Below are positions 1 to 10,000 of a DNA stretch of 64,000 nt, piece after piece. The DNA comes from Epilithonimonas xixisoli (GTDB lineage Bacteria > Bacteroidota > Bacteroidia > Flavobacteriales > Weeksellaceae): positions 1 through 64,000 of the forward strand of contig NZ_SOEO01000003.1 of the NCBI RefSeq assembly GCF_004365655.1, read 5' to 3'. The translations under genes and the position numbers were made by a program. Numbering within the stretch: the stretch's first letter is position 1; every line of letters starts with the position of its first letter. The notes beneath the pieces were generated by a model. That model ran no database searches, was not told the DNA's origin, and saw only the letters and a program-made list of their open reading frames with translations.

Positions 1-54
1 AAGCCCTCTAGCGCCGATGGTACTGCGAAAGCGGGAGAGTAGGTCGCCGCCAGT
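1..54 (+). rRNA. rrf: 5S rRNA, 3' end (partial)
   Basis: The window opens inside the 3' arm of a bacterial 5S rRNA: GATGGTACTGCG followed by GGGAGAGTAGGTCGCCGCC is the usual 3' part that pairs with the 5' end. The 5' portion lies outside the window, so a complete rRNA operon probably precedes it on the same strand. A strong terminator follows directly. Confidence 0.9.
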
Positions 55-57
55 TTT

Positions 58-97
58 TTTAAACGCTCATCATTCACTTGATGAGCGTTTTTTTTTT
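58..97 (+). terminator. rRNA operon terminator
   Basis: A perfect 12-bp stem (61-72 with 79-90, AAACGCTCATCA), a 6-base loop and an uninterrupted T run form a strong intrinsic terminator right after the 5S rRNA. Confidence 0.92.
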
Positions 98-236
98 GGT
101 ATATACTCTCAACAAGGAAAGTCCTAGAAATAGCTAAAATTATCTTTGTTTTTTATTGGTATAAATTAAAATATTTTGAAGTTGAAATGGTTAAAATTGA
201 GAATGTTTATGTAATTTAGTTTAAAATCACAATTCA

Positions 237-1730
237 ATGAAAATCAACCTTCTTCTGATATTCATATTCATTTTATGTAGCAATATTTGCTGTTCACAAA
301 ATACAGCTAAACAACAAAAAACTATTGATAGCTTATGGACCGTGGCAACTGATAAGAATGCTTATTTATCCAAAGGATCAAAAGAAATGCTTCGTTTGTG
401 TACTGAAGTGTATTATCAGTCTAAAAGTATAAATTATGAAAAGGGTGAATTGAGAGCGCTTGTAAAAATGGCTGAAATATATACAAATGAGCAAAATTAT
501 GAAGAAGGACTGAGCAAAATATCAGAAGGTCTAATTCTGGCTGAAAAAAGTAGTAATTACATAACTTGGTCGGATTTGCTGAGATTACAATGTGCGAACT
601 ATTTGGAATTGGGGTATTATGAGATGGCGAACCAAAGTATCCGTAAAGCGTTGGTCATTGCTGATAACATTGTAGAAAAGGATAGAAAACATTTTGCAAA
701 GTCCACAGCTTTTAAAAAGATCGGTGATATTATTAAGATAGAGAATATTTCGAAAAATAAGTATGACTCTATTCAATTTTATTATTACAAAGCCTATGTT
801 GAGTCTAAAAACATTAGTGCCAGTTTTCCGAGAAAAAATATGCATATTGCTAAGAATGCTAAAGCTCTGGCATCTGTACTTTTTAATCAAAATAAAATTC
901 CTGAAGCTGAACAATACATCGCTTGGTATGAAGAGTTAACAAAAGATGTAGCAAAGAATCCAGACTATATTGCGCTTTATATTCTGAAAGGTAAAATAGA
1001 AAATAAAAAAGAGAATTACACTAAAGCAATAGAATATTTTAATAAATCTTTATTGCTAGGAAATGAGTATAAAATCCTACCTTCCGAACTTACGGAAAGT
1101 TATTCGGGGATTGCAGAATCTTATAAGGCTCTTAAGGATTATAAAAATCAGGCAATTCATCTCGATAAGGCTGAGAAAATAGAAGATAGCCTATCTATAA
1201 TAGAAAAAAGGAGTATAGAAAACGTTATCAAACCAGCGAAAACGGAAATCAACGATAAAGAAAATTCAAATCTATTCATTATAATCCTTAGTCTGGCATT
1301 TCTGGCAATAGTAGCCATTTTCTTTTTCATCCAAAGAAAAAAAATAGTTGTTCCAGTTGAAGAAAGTATTCCGCAAATTTCTGAGGATATAGATGACAGG
1401 CTTGACCTACCAGAAAAACAACAAGAAAGCACCAATCCACAAGAATTAAGTCATATTATAGAACTTGCCCGAAATAATGACCCTTCTTTCAATCTGAAAT
1501 TTTCTGAACTATTTCCTTCATTTAATCAAAACCTTTTGAAAATCTCTCCTCAACTGACACTTTCAGATTTGGAATATTGCGCTTTAATGAAACTCAATTT
1601 TGATACAAAGCAGATCGCAACTTTCAAAAAAACGTCCATAACCTCTGTGGAAAGTAGAAAATATAGAATAAGAAAGAAACTTAGTATTGGTAATTCTGAG
1701 AATATCTATACTTGGTTGATGAAAATTTAG
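237..1730 (+). CDS. Membrane TPR protein with C-terminal HTH domain
   Basis: This 497-residue protein has an N-terminal signal peptide (hydrophobic core at residues 4-19), a helical region with TPR-like repeats at about 55-310, one transmembrane segment near 344-365 followed by RKK, and a cytoplasmic C-terminal domain (about 430-497) with a helix-turn-helix resembling LuxR-type ends. The layout is typical of Bacteroidetes TPR-TM-HTH regulators, which are thought to sense through the periplasmic TPR part and bind DNA inside the cell. The ligand and targets cannot be read from sequence. It stands alone between the rRNA terminator and a decayed exported-protein gene; control of the downstream surface genes is possible but only inferred. 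Confidence 0.8.
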   Translation: MKINLLLIFIFILCSNICCSQNTAKQQKTIDSLWTVATDKNAYLSKGSKEMLRLCTEVYYQSKSINYEKGELRALVKMAEIYTNEQNYEEGLSKISEGLILAEKSSNYITWSDLLRLQCANYLELGYYEMANQSIRKALVIADNIVEKDRKHFAKSTAFKKIGDIIKIENISKNKYDSIQFYYYKAYVESKNISASFPRKNMHIAKNAKALASVLFNQNKIPEAEQYIAWYEELTKDVAKNPDYIALYILKGKIENKKENYTKAIEYFNKSLLLGNEYKILPSELTESYSGIAESYKALKDYKNQAIHLDKAEKIEDSLSIIEKRSIENVIKPAKTEINDKENSNLFIIILSLAFLAIVAIFFFIQRKKIVVPVEESIPQISEDIDDRLDLPEKQQESTNPQELSHIIELARNNDPSFNLKFSELFPSFNQNLLKISPQLTLSDLEYCALMKLNFDTKQIATFKKTSITSVESRKYRIRKKLSIGNSENIYTWLMKI

Positions 1731-1763
1731 AAATTTAAAACGCTTATAATCAAAGTAATAGTG

Positions 1764-1790
1764 AAGCCTGTCAGATTCTGACAGGTTTTG
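1764..1790 (+). terminator. Terminator after TPR-HTH gene
   Basis: A near-perfect inverted repeat CCTGTCAGA / TCTGACAGG (1767-1775 with 1777-1785) is followed by TTTTG. It sits 35 bases after the stop codon of the TPR-HTH gene. The short T run makes it a moderate terminator. Confidence 0.7.
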
Positions 1791-1867
1791 TCATAAATTG
1801 CCAGTTCATATATTCCATACTTTGTAGTAGGGTACAATAGTTTTGCCTCCATAAACAGAAATGAATT

Positions 1868-2273
1868 ATGGAAAAAAACTGCTGCTCTATATTCTTTGTA
1901 GGTTGCAACATTTTAATTTTCTCGCAGGTTGGGATTAACACAATAATTCCTATCGCAACCCTAGATATTATAAGTGGAGAAAAAACAAATTCTACATTTA
2001 TTGATGTTATAAATACAGATGCTTGTATTTCTAATTCCTCCTAGTCAACTACTTTCCATAGTTCCTTTATGTTTCGAAGACCTTTCTCTTACAAATGTTA
2101 AGATAACAGATATTGCAAGTCCGATTCTTTCAACATCTATGCAGACAATTACTGAGATGATATTTCTAGGTAATTCTTCTTATCAATTGAACCCAGCATA
2201 TCCTCACTTATGCTTAAGCAATTCCCTTGAAATGAAAAATAATAATCTAATCACTAAAATAAATTTAATATGA
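1868..2273 (+). pseudogene. Frameshifted remnant of exported protein
   Basis: An ORF starting at 1868 encodes a hydrophobic leader, then a segment reading SQVGINTIIPIATLDI. That matches the mature N-terminus motif common in Bacteroidetes exported proteins (QVGIGTxxPxATLDV). The frame closes at a stop at 2042-2044 after only 58 codons. The next frame stays open from before 2019 to 2273 and continues with plausible beta-strand-like sequence. A single frameshift near 2010-2040 would join the two into one protein of about 135 residues, still short for the family, so a 3' truncation is also likely. The remnant end overlaps the start of the next gene by 4 bases. The decay is an inference from two adjoining frames. 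Confidence 0.45.
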
Positions 2274-4093
2274 AGAATCATTATCCTTTCTTAAAATCGA
2301 CATTTTTATGCATTGGCATTTCATTATCTTCGACTATGGTCGCGCAAATGCAGTTCAGGCTATTCACAGATTTTGCAACTAATCTCACAGATGTGAACGA
2401 TTCTGGAACAGCAATCACCTCTAGTAAATATTACAATTTACCCACTAATTCCTGGACTCCTATAGAGCAGGAAGCAATACAGATGGCATCCATAACCAAT
2501 GATGGCAATGTGGCAGGAGCTATGTTTTATGACGAAGAAAATTACATTTTTCAGCCTGCATACAAAAAAGATGGCGTATGGAATCCTGTGGGCTGGTTGC
2601 CGGATTCAAATCCTTCTGATTCTTCATTTACCACTTATAAAATGTCAAACAACGGAAAATATGTAGTGGGTCAAATGTCAAAAGGCTGCTGTACATTCGG
2701 GAGTTTTTATTACGATACAGTAACACACGAGATGAAGGAAATATTTGATGATGCTTATGTAGCAATCACTGCGTATTCTGTAAATAATGAGGGTATTATT
2801 GCGGGGTGGGCGGATGATCAAAAGTTTGGAAGTACAAGAAGAATTCCTGTATATATTACGCCAGACAAGCAGATTCATTTCATTATTAATCCAAATGATG
2901 TTGGAACAATTTCAGCAGCGTCAGGTGCTCACGACATAAGCGATTCTGGAATTATTGTAGGTAATTACCAGCTTAACGCTTTTGTTTATAATATGAGTAC
3001 TGGAACATACAAGGAATTAGAGCCACTTCCCGGATATAAGAATGCAGATTTAGTAAGTGTTTCAGAAAATGGACTAGCGGTAGGATATGTGCAGTATTTA
3101 GACGATTGGGGAAGTCCAGTACGTGATGCAGTGGTTTATCATCCATCATTGGGAGACAAACTAATTTTGGTAAAGGATATATTGGCAGAAAAAGAAATTA
3201 ACATAGATACTGCTGATGGGCTGCTGGGAACAGCATATGCGGTTTCACCAAACGGAAAATACTTGGGAGGCTGGGTTGGTTCTCCAATATTCGGAAACGG
3301 ATGGATGGCTTACTTGGATGATTATATTAAAACCGAAACCAGCTGCTCACAAGGAGATGCAAGCATCGTATTAGAAGATGGAAATGACATTACAGGTACG
3401 CTCCAAGTTGCTGATGATTTTGTAGTAGCAGCGGGTAAAAAAATGACTATTAACCAAGTGAAAATCAAAACGGTCCACCTTGGTGGTAACCTAAATACGA
3501 TAGCATTCAATTTTTATAAAGATAATGCCGGACTTCCCGGAGCAGTTGAAAGCACGGTAAGTGCAATGACTCCTACATCAATGACACAAGTCGAAACTTA
3601 TTATGGATATCCTGTGTATGAAGTGGTAGCAAATCTACCATCTCCTGTTGTTTTAACCGAAGGAACTTATTGGTTACAGCCAGTTGGCACAGGTTCCAAA
3701 GTATATTTTGGAACAGTTTCTACCAATACAGGTGGTTCCAAAACTGCCCTCAAGAATGGTTCAAGTGCTTGGAATTATAGTTCTTTACCTGCTGCGTATT
3801 CTCTGTTTGAGGTTTCAGGAACTTGTGAAGATGCCCCGACGATGGGTATTACAGACATTAAATCTTCCAATTTTTCATACTATCCTAATCCGATAAATGA
3901 TGTATTGAATATTACTTCTGACAAAAAAGTCAAAAATGTATCTGTTTACAACACTTCGGGACAATTAGTTTTAGTAACAGATAAAATAACAAACGGGCAG
4001 ATGAGTGTGTCTTCATTGGTTTCAGGAGTGTACATCTTCTCTGCCACTTTGGAAGACGGGCAGATTGAGACATTCCGAATCATCAAAAAATAA
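2270..4093 (+). CDS. T9SS-exported HAF-repeat-like protein
   Basis: The product has 607 residues. A signal peptide (about 1-25, ending near VAQ) is followed by repeats of the form 'NDGNVAGA', 'NNGKYVVGQ', 'NNEGIIAGW', 'ENGLAVGY' and 'PNGKYLGGW' at about 70-340. These resemble extracellular HAF-type beta-propeller repeats. A second domain spans about 355-510, and the C-terminus (about 530-607) is a T9SS type A sorting domain with YPNPINDVLNI and a terminal IIKK. It is predicted to be carried across the outer membrane by T9SS and then released or anchored. Substrate and partner are unknown. It is followed by another T9SS cargo gene on the same strand after 113 bases. Confidence 0.85.
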   Translation: MKNHYPFLKSTFLCIGISLSSTMVAQMQFRLFTDFATNLTDVNDSGTAITSSKYYNLPTNSWTPIEQEAIQMASITNDGNVAGAMFYDEENYIFQPAYKKDGVWNPVGWLPDSNPSDSSFTTYKMSNNGKYVVGQMSKGCCTFGSFYYDTVTHEMKEIFDDAYVAITAYSVNNEGIIAGWADDQKFGSTRRIPVYITPDKQIHFIINPNDVGTISAASGAHDISDSGIIVGNYQLNAFVYNMSTGTYKELEPLPGYKNADLVSVSENGLAVGYVQYLDDWGSPVRDAVVYHPSLGDKLILVKDILAEKEINIDTADGLLGTAYAVSPNGKYLGGWVGSPIFGNGWMAYLDDYIKTETSCSQGDASIVLEDGNDITGTLQVADDFVVAAGKKMTINQVKIKTVHLGGNLNTIAFNFYKDNAGLPGAVESTVSAMTPTSMTQVETYYGYPVYEVVANLPSPVVLTEGTYWLQPVGTGSKVYFGTVSTNTGGSKTALKNGSSAWNYSSLPAAYSLFEVSGTCEDAPTMGITDIKSSNFSYYPNPINDVLNITSDKKVKNVSVYNTSGQLVLVTDKITNGQMSVSSLVSGVYIFSATLEDGQIETFRIIKK

Positions 4094-4206
4094 AAACCTT
4101 GAATATTTCAAATCCTTTCTTCAATATTTCAACTAAGAAAGGCTTTGAAGATTCAATTTACTTTATCAATAGAATATGACTTTTCAGCAGTCTAAAATTA
4201 TTAATT

Positions 4207-5754
4207 ATGATAAAAAAAATATTAGTTCTTTCTGGTTTTGTGTTAGCTATTAACAGCTATCAAGCCCAAACTGCACCAGTTATCGAATGGCAAAAGTCTT
4301 TTGGCGGCAGTAAGGAAGATTTTGCCTACGACATAAAACAGACTGCAGACGGAGGTTACATTGTTGCAGGAGATACTAACTCAACAAATGGGGATGTAGT
4401 TGGCAACCACGGCTCCAATGATGGCTGGGTTGTAAAATTAAATACATCAGGAATTGTGGAATGGCAAAAAACTCTAGGAGGAAGTAGCTATGATACTATC
4501 AGTTCTATTTTGCAAGATACAGATGGAAATTATGTTGCGAGTGGTTATTCATATTCTCCAGCTGGTGGTAGAGATTATTGGGTTGTAAAATTAAACCAAT
4601 CTGGGAATATCATTTGGGAAAAGCTTTTTGGAGGGAGTAGTGTAGATACCGCAAATTCAATTTGTCAATCCACAGATGGAGGTTACATCATTGGAGGATA
4701 TACCAATTCTAACGATGGGTTTGTGGCAGGTAATCACGGAGGTACGGATTTCTGGATTGTAAAATTAGATACCTCAGGTAATCTTGTTTGGCAAAAGACC
4801 TTAGGTGGTAGTGATACTGATGTTGCTTTTTCCATCAGCGCAACTACGGATGGCGGTTGCGTCGCAGCAGGACGTTCTATGTCAAATGATGGTGATGTAA
4901 CTGGTAACCACGGCTCTTATCAAGGCGGTGATCGCAGTGATTACTGGGTTGTAAAGCTAGATCCCTTGGGCAATCTCCAATGGCAAAAATCACTAGGCGG
5001 TACAGGTCAGGATATAGCGACTTCTGTTAAACAAATTGCTGAAGGTGGATACATTGTTGTTGGGTACACTTGGTCTGGTAATGATGGAGATGTAACTCAG
5101 AATAAAGGTAATACAGATTATTGGGTGGTAAAACTAAACCCAAGTGGTAATATCGAATGGCAAAAATCATTGGGAGGAACCCTGGAAGACCACGCCTATT
5201 CTGTTTGGCAAACTACAGATGGTGGTTATGTTGTAGCTGGAGAAACATACTCTCCCAATACAGGCGATGTAACTGATAATCATGGCAGTTTTGATGCGTG
5301 GCTTGTAAAACTTAATCCAACAGGAAATATTCTTTGGAAAAAATCTTATGGTGGGATAGATGCCGATATGCCAAACGCTGTTCAACAAACTGCAGACGGA
5401 GGTTTCGTTTTTGCGGCTATTAGTGATTCCAAAGATGGAGATGCTACAGGCTCGGGTAATCACGGGAGCTATGACTATTGGGTAGTAAAGTTGGCTCCAG
5501 AGGAAGTATTGGCAGTAGAGGATACAGACAGTAGAAATATTAGTTTCTATCCAAATCCTGTTATCAATACACTGAATTTACAAAGCAAAGAAAAGATACA
5601 GGATGTAACCATATATAATATAGATGGGAAACTTCTTAATTCTGTAAACATAAACTCCACCAATGCAAAAATAGATATGTCTGCCTACACACCAGGTACT
5701 TACATCATCCAGACCAATGGAGGCAAAAGGCAGACTAAAATTATAAAGAAATAG
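4207..5754 (+). CDS. T9SS-exported protein with DGGYIVAG repeats
   Basis: The product has 515 residues, with a signal peptide of about 20 residues (ending YQAQ). Seven or more tandem repeats of about 50-65 residues follow, each containing W-QKSLGG, a TDGGY(I/V)VAG turn, a NHG motif and WVVKL. Regular repeats of this kind suggest a beta-propeller surface protein. The last 75 residues form a T9SS type A sorting domain (FYPNPVINTLNL ... IIKK). Neighbouring cargo genes and the sorting domain suggest a cell-surface or secreted role; the binding partner is unknown. The DNA repeats are well diverged, so recent expansion is not evident. Confidence 0.85.
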   Translation: MIKKILVLSGFVLAINSYQAQTAPVIEWQKSFGGSKEDFAYDIKQTADGGYIVAGDTNSTNGDVVGNHGSNDGWVVKLNTSGIVEWQKTLGGSSYDTISSILQDTDGNYVASGYSYSPAGGRDYWVVKLNQSGNIIWEKLFGGSSVDTANSICQSTDGGYIIGGYTNSNDGFVAGNHGGTDFWIVKLDTSGNLVWQKTLGGSDTDVAFSISATTDGGCVAAGRSMSNDGDVTGNHGSYQGGDRSDYWVVKLDPLGNLQWQKSLGGTGQDIATSVKQIAEGGYIVVGYTWSGNDGDVTQNKGNTDYWVVKLNPSGNIEWQKSLGGTLEDHAYSVWQTTDGGYVVAGETYSPNTGDVTDNHGSFDAWLVKLNPTGNILWKKSYGGIDADMPNAVQQTADGGFVFAAISDSKDGDATGSGNHGSYDYWVVKLAPEEVLAVEDTDSRNISFYPNPVINTLNLQSKEKIQDVTIYNIDGKLLNSVNINSTNAKIDMSAYTPGTYIIQTNGGKRQTKIIKK

Positions 5755-5803
5755 TAATAGGCAGAAACATAAATGATAAAAAACACTTATGAATTTTAAC
5801 AAT

Positions 5804-5919
5804 TTTTAATATTCCTAGTATTTTTTTTATTCTCAGATAAATTATCTTTTTAATTTATCTGTGCTCCAGTAGCATATTTTTTCAATAAGTGTTTTTGTTA
5901 CATCTACTGGAGCCTTTCT
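5804..5919 (+). ncRNA. Two-hairpin element, copy F (isolated)
   Basis: A leader reading TTAATATTCCTAGTA is followed by a perfect 11-bp hairpin (5834-5844 with 5851-5861, loop TCTTTT). A second hairpin has a perfect 10-bp outer stem (GCTCCAGTAG 5863-5872 with 5904-5913) enclosing about 31 bases, then CTTTCTT. The order (AT-rich leader, first hairpin, CTCC...GGAG hairpin, T-rich tail) matches the five units at 13249-13850. It may simply terminate the upstream T9SS gene, or it may be a structured RNA or the 5' leader of the DNA-binding protein gene starting 30 bases later. Confidence refers to the structure, not a function. Confidence 0.5.
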
Positions 5920-5949
5920 TAATTAATAATGTACTAAACATATACACAA

Positions 5950-6687
5950 ATGGCAAACATCCTACACAAAATCAAAGCTTATCTTTATGAGAATCTTTTA
6001 ACAAAAGATAATCCTAATGATTACATAGCACGCACCGTAAGTGAACGTTCCTTATCAGTAAAACAAATCTGTGAAGCAGCGGTAAACCGTGGCGGTGCAG
6101 ATGTATCATCTGCTGCTATGGAGCACGCTACGGAGCTATTTCTGAAAGAGATGGCATACCAGCTCTGTGACGGTTATTCTATCAATACGGGATATTTTAC
6201 CGCATCTACCCAAATACGTGGCGTGTTTGACAGTCCTACGGAAACCTTCAGTTCCAATAAGCACAATATCCTTTTTCAATTTAATCAAGGAGAAAAGCTT
6301 AGGTCCGAGATTCCTAACATAGAGATTAGTATTCTGGGAGTAGCAGATGCTTCAGCTGTGATTTTGCAAGTAAAAGATGTGAAAAGCGGAACCATCAATG
6401 ACGTGCTGACACCTAAGCGCAATCTGAGAATCTCCGGAAACAAGATAAAAATTGCAGGAGATAATCCTGCTAATGGTATTTTCTTTATTGATACCACTAC
6501 ACAAACGCGAAGACAGGTAGAAGCTAGCGATGTTGTTATCAATAATCCATCGGAACTCATCGTTATCATTCCTCAACTCTCTCCATCTACATACACATTG
6601 GAAGTAGTAACACAATACTCTGGTGGAACCACTACACTAAAAGAACCAAGAACTGCAGTGTTTGATAAACCATTGACGGTTATTTGA
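5950..6687 (+). CDS. IHF/HU-like DNA-binding protein with Ig-like domain
   Basis: The product has 245 residues and no signal peptide. The first 120 or so residues (start MANILHKIKAYLYEN, with VSERSLSVKQICEAAVNRGG) look like the HU/IHF-related DNA-binding domain seen in large Bacteroidetes families. The C-terminal half (about 125-240) has the beta-rich pattern of the Ig-like domain usually paired with it (DUF4469/Bvu_2165 type), including GDNPANGIFF and LIVIIP. The family's function is poorly known. It lies immediately downstream of a two-hairpin element and upstream of the large surface-protein gene. A structural role in local chromatin or regulation is inferred only. Confidence 0.75.
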   Translation: MANILHKIKAYLYENLLTKDNPNDYIARTVSERSLSVKQICEAAVNRGGADVSSAAMEHATELFLKEMAYQLCDGYSINTGYFTASTQIRGVFDSPTETFSSNKHNILFQFNQGEKLRSEIPNIEISILGVADASAVILQVKDVKSGTINDVLTPKRNLRISGNKIKIAGDNPANGIFFIDTTTQTRRQVEASDVVINNPSELIVIIPQLSPSTYTLEVVTQYSGGTTTLKEPRTAVFDKPLTVI

Positions 6688-6710
6688 TAGCATAGAATAA
6701 TGGAGCATAT

Positions 6711-6772
6711 ACACTCGTCCCAATGATAGTATCAAGCTCGCTCGAGTGATGGGCACACATCCGCACGAGTGT
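6711..6772 (+). promoter_or_regulatory. Alternative-pairing hairpin region
   Basis: CACTCG at 6712-6717 can pair with either of two downstream CGAGTG copies (6743-6748 or 6766-6771); the longer pairing is ACACTCGT with ACGAGTGT at 6765-6772. The two folds exclude each other. It sits 24 bases after the DNA-binding protein stop and has no T run. It could be a 3' structure of that mRNA, a processing site or a switch-like leader; nothing in sequence decides between these. Confidence 0.35.
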
Positions 6773-6829
6773 AATGCCACCACGTTAAAATAAAACACAC
6801 AAAACAATAATAAAAACAAACAAATTGCA

Positions 6830-6958
6830 GTGTCAGCAGAAGATAAGATGCATCAAGAAAAGTACGAATTGGGATCAAAAGCGGACTTCTGCATATTGGC
6901 CATACAAACTTTCTTGATTGTAGTCAATGTTTTCCAGTTTTTGGCTTTACAGCAATAG
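6830..6958 (+). CDS. Possible 36-42 residue membrane peptide
   Basis: In the 374-base gap before the large surface-protein gene there is a small ORF. It starts at GTG 6830 (42 residues) or ATG 6848 (36 residues). It has a charged N-terminus (EDKMHQEKYELG) followed by one hydrophobic helix (residues about 20-37) and ends LALQQ. No known family is recognised. The rest of the gap holds the hairpin region at 6711-6772 and AT-rich sequence with no other clear feature. Confidence 0.25.
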   Translation: MSAEDKMHQEKYELGSKADFCILAIQTFLIVVNVFQFLALQQ

Positions 6959-7061
6959 AATAAGATATGTTTACTCTAAGTCTTTTTAATTTCCATCATA
7001 GGTAGTTTCTGTCTTTTTTTATTGATTGAATCTATTGTAAAAACTTAAAAACACAAAAAAA

Positions 7062-10000
7062 ATGATTATGATGAAAAAAAAATCACTCTTTATAGCTTTA
7101 TTGCTAACAATATTTAGTATATATATTCATGCACAATGTACGAATACAGGTGTTCGCCCGGGTGATTCTTATACAGCTGTCGGTTGGAAACCTGTCTGTA
7201 ATGGAGGGACAGACGGTTTTATTAGAATTGGCGCGATAACCAGTAATGCAGGTAATAATGTAAATAGATATTATTCTGCCAGGATATTAACAGCAATTGG
7301 AGGAACGATGGTTTCCACACACCCGATACCGGGCAATGCCACATCCTTTGACATAACTGGACTTCCGGCAGGAAATTATGTTGTCGATATAATTGACCAG
7401 TGTGGGAATACAAGTGCCGACAAAGCTGTTACTATACCTGTTACTCCAGTTAAAACCATTAATTGGACGGGTAGCTATTTATTAGTTGATAAAAAAACAG
7501 TAACAACTTGTGGAGATACTTATACCTACAGATTTTCTTATGATGATTTAATTGGTAACGGTGAAACTTTTACATTTACTATTACTAACAATTTGGGAGC
7601 TACAATATTATTACCAATAAATTCCACAAGAATTCCAGGAATTGGATATGGTACTAATTGGGCGAGTGTAGATATTCCACATTCCTTTTTTAATGGTGCT
7701 GATATTACCGTAAGTTTATCTGGTAATCTATGTTCAACACCAGTCGTAAATAAAATAATTTCTCCACCAACAGGTCCATTTAAAATGAAACCTGGTGGCG
7801 GTGGAGTCGGGATCCAGAATGTGAATTCGGCAACAAACCAGTGTGTTTATGGGTATAATCTTTTTAGAAAAAGACAATTAGGAACTAATCTTATAACAGC
7901 AACAATTGTAGAAACGGTAGGTGGTTTGCCAGCCTACAATATTGAAGGAAACCTTATTCCTACTTTTAACGGCAATGTAACTTATGAGAATATAGGAAGT
8001 ACAGAAACTTTAATTTTTAGTAAATTAAAATATAATACTTCTTATACTATAACCTATACCGATGCTTGTGGTTTAGTAGATACAGAAGTTATAAATTATG
8101 CTCAGCCGCCATTTGCTACTGTGCAACCAGCTTCTTGTTTAAAGTTTGGAAGTGGCGGAAATCTAAGTACTTTTTTAGATAATGCAGGTACTTTAAGAGT
8201 GAATGTTTCCGATGCAGATATATTGGTTCCACCGCTTACCTTTACTATAAACAGCGGTCCAGCTACTTGGACAAGTGCCTTAGGACTTAATCCGGTTACT
8301 ACAAATATTGTTTATCCTATAACAGCAGTTACAAATACAGTTAATACATTCGATACATATCAATTGCCAGCATTTAATGACCCTTTTAAACAAGGATTGT
8401 TGCCTCCTGGAACTTATAATGTTACCTATACCGACGCTTGCGGACATACCAGTACTACAAATGCAACAATTACTGCAGCATGCTCGCCGCAAATGAGTAT
8501 GATAAAGACTTTAGATTATTGCTCTCAAAATAATGGTACTGTTAATTTAAATTATTATATATCACCTTTAGGTGCTTATGATGATGTTAGGATAGTTTTG
8601 TTTAATTCTTCAAACGCAATTATTGCATCGGATTTACAAATCAATTCAAGTGGTGTTAATTTTAATGGTTTAGCGCCTGGCACTTACAAAGTACGTTTTG
8701 GTGGAGTTAAATATGATAACCATAATGAAATCGTTGATTATATTGGGATGCCAAATATGCCTCGTTTGCCTGGTGGTTTTATTTATGAAGAAACCATAGT
8801 TATTTCTCCATTAGCACCTTTAAGTTTTTCTTCTATTGCAACCTGTAATGGAACAACCACTGGTGTTGCTATTGGAGGAACAGCCCCATATACTTATACC
8901 TTGTATGATGCATCTGGTACTACAGTTGTACAACCAACACAGCCAACAGGCTCATTCAGTGGATTAACAGTTGGAGCGACATACCAAATGCGAGCAACAG
9001 ATACTTGTGGTCGCACTTTTAATCAATCATTTGTTGTAGCAGCTAGTGTATTGGCTCCAACTATAGGAATTGTGGTGCAACAATCATGTACTGCTCCAGT
9101 GAGTAGTGTACAATTATCTGACCTGCCAGATGGTGACTGGATTATCACAGACAGCCTTGGTGGAGTGACTTTTAACGGCACAGGCTCAACTACTACATTG
9201 AACAATTTGCCAGCCGGAGTACATACTTTTACAGTCACTTCGGGAACTTGTACATCAAGTGCATCAGCTTCAGTTACTATGTCTCCAGCTACAATATCGG
9301 GTATGGACTCTGATAATGATGGAGTGGATAATGCTTGTGACTTAGATGATGACAATGATGGGATTTTGGACATCGATGAGCAAACGTGTTTATCTTCTAT
9401 TTCTATAGGAGTGAACCCCAATCCAGTTGCCAGTGAATCTTATGGTGAAACTATAGCCACTTATACAGAAGTATCAGGATCTGTTAGGCCGATTACTTTT
9501 GGAGGCTACAACGGATTTGAACCCTCTTATCCTTCAAAAGTGCGAATCGATTACTCAAAAAACTTCATAAATTATGCTTTTAGAGTAGCCGATATGGATA
9601 ATCTGGAAAAAGTGAGACTGTATGTGTATGACAAAACGGGAGCTTTGATAACCAACCTATTACCTTATGTAACTTATAAAGGTTCAGGTATAAATGCCAC
9701 CACTGGTACAGGATACAGCTTAACTATTGAAGCTACAAGTGATGCGGGTGGTGTAAGTAATTCATTTGATCCTGCGAATTACATTGATTTCAAGATACCA
9801 ATTGAAATCTCCAGAATAGATTTTGAATATTTTGATAGGTCTGCAGTTAGTGGTGCAAGTATGACACCAGAATATTATTTCTTAAGCGGATGTGTTGCTA
9901 AAGATACAGATGGAGACGGTATCCCGGATTATCTCGATTTGGATTCTGACAACGATGGTTGTTTAGACGCTATCGAAGGCGGTGCAAATATCACTGCTTC

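Noticed and set aside
2019-2273. 84-residue independent gene
   Set aside because: It lacks its own plausible beginning and fits better as the frameshifted continuation of the remnant starting at 1868.
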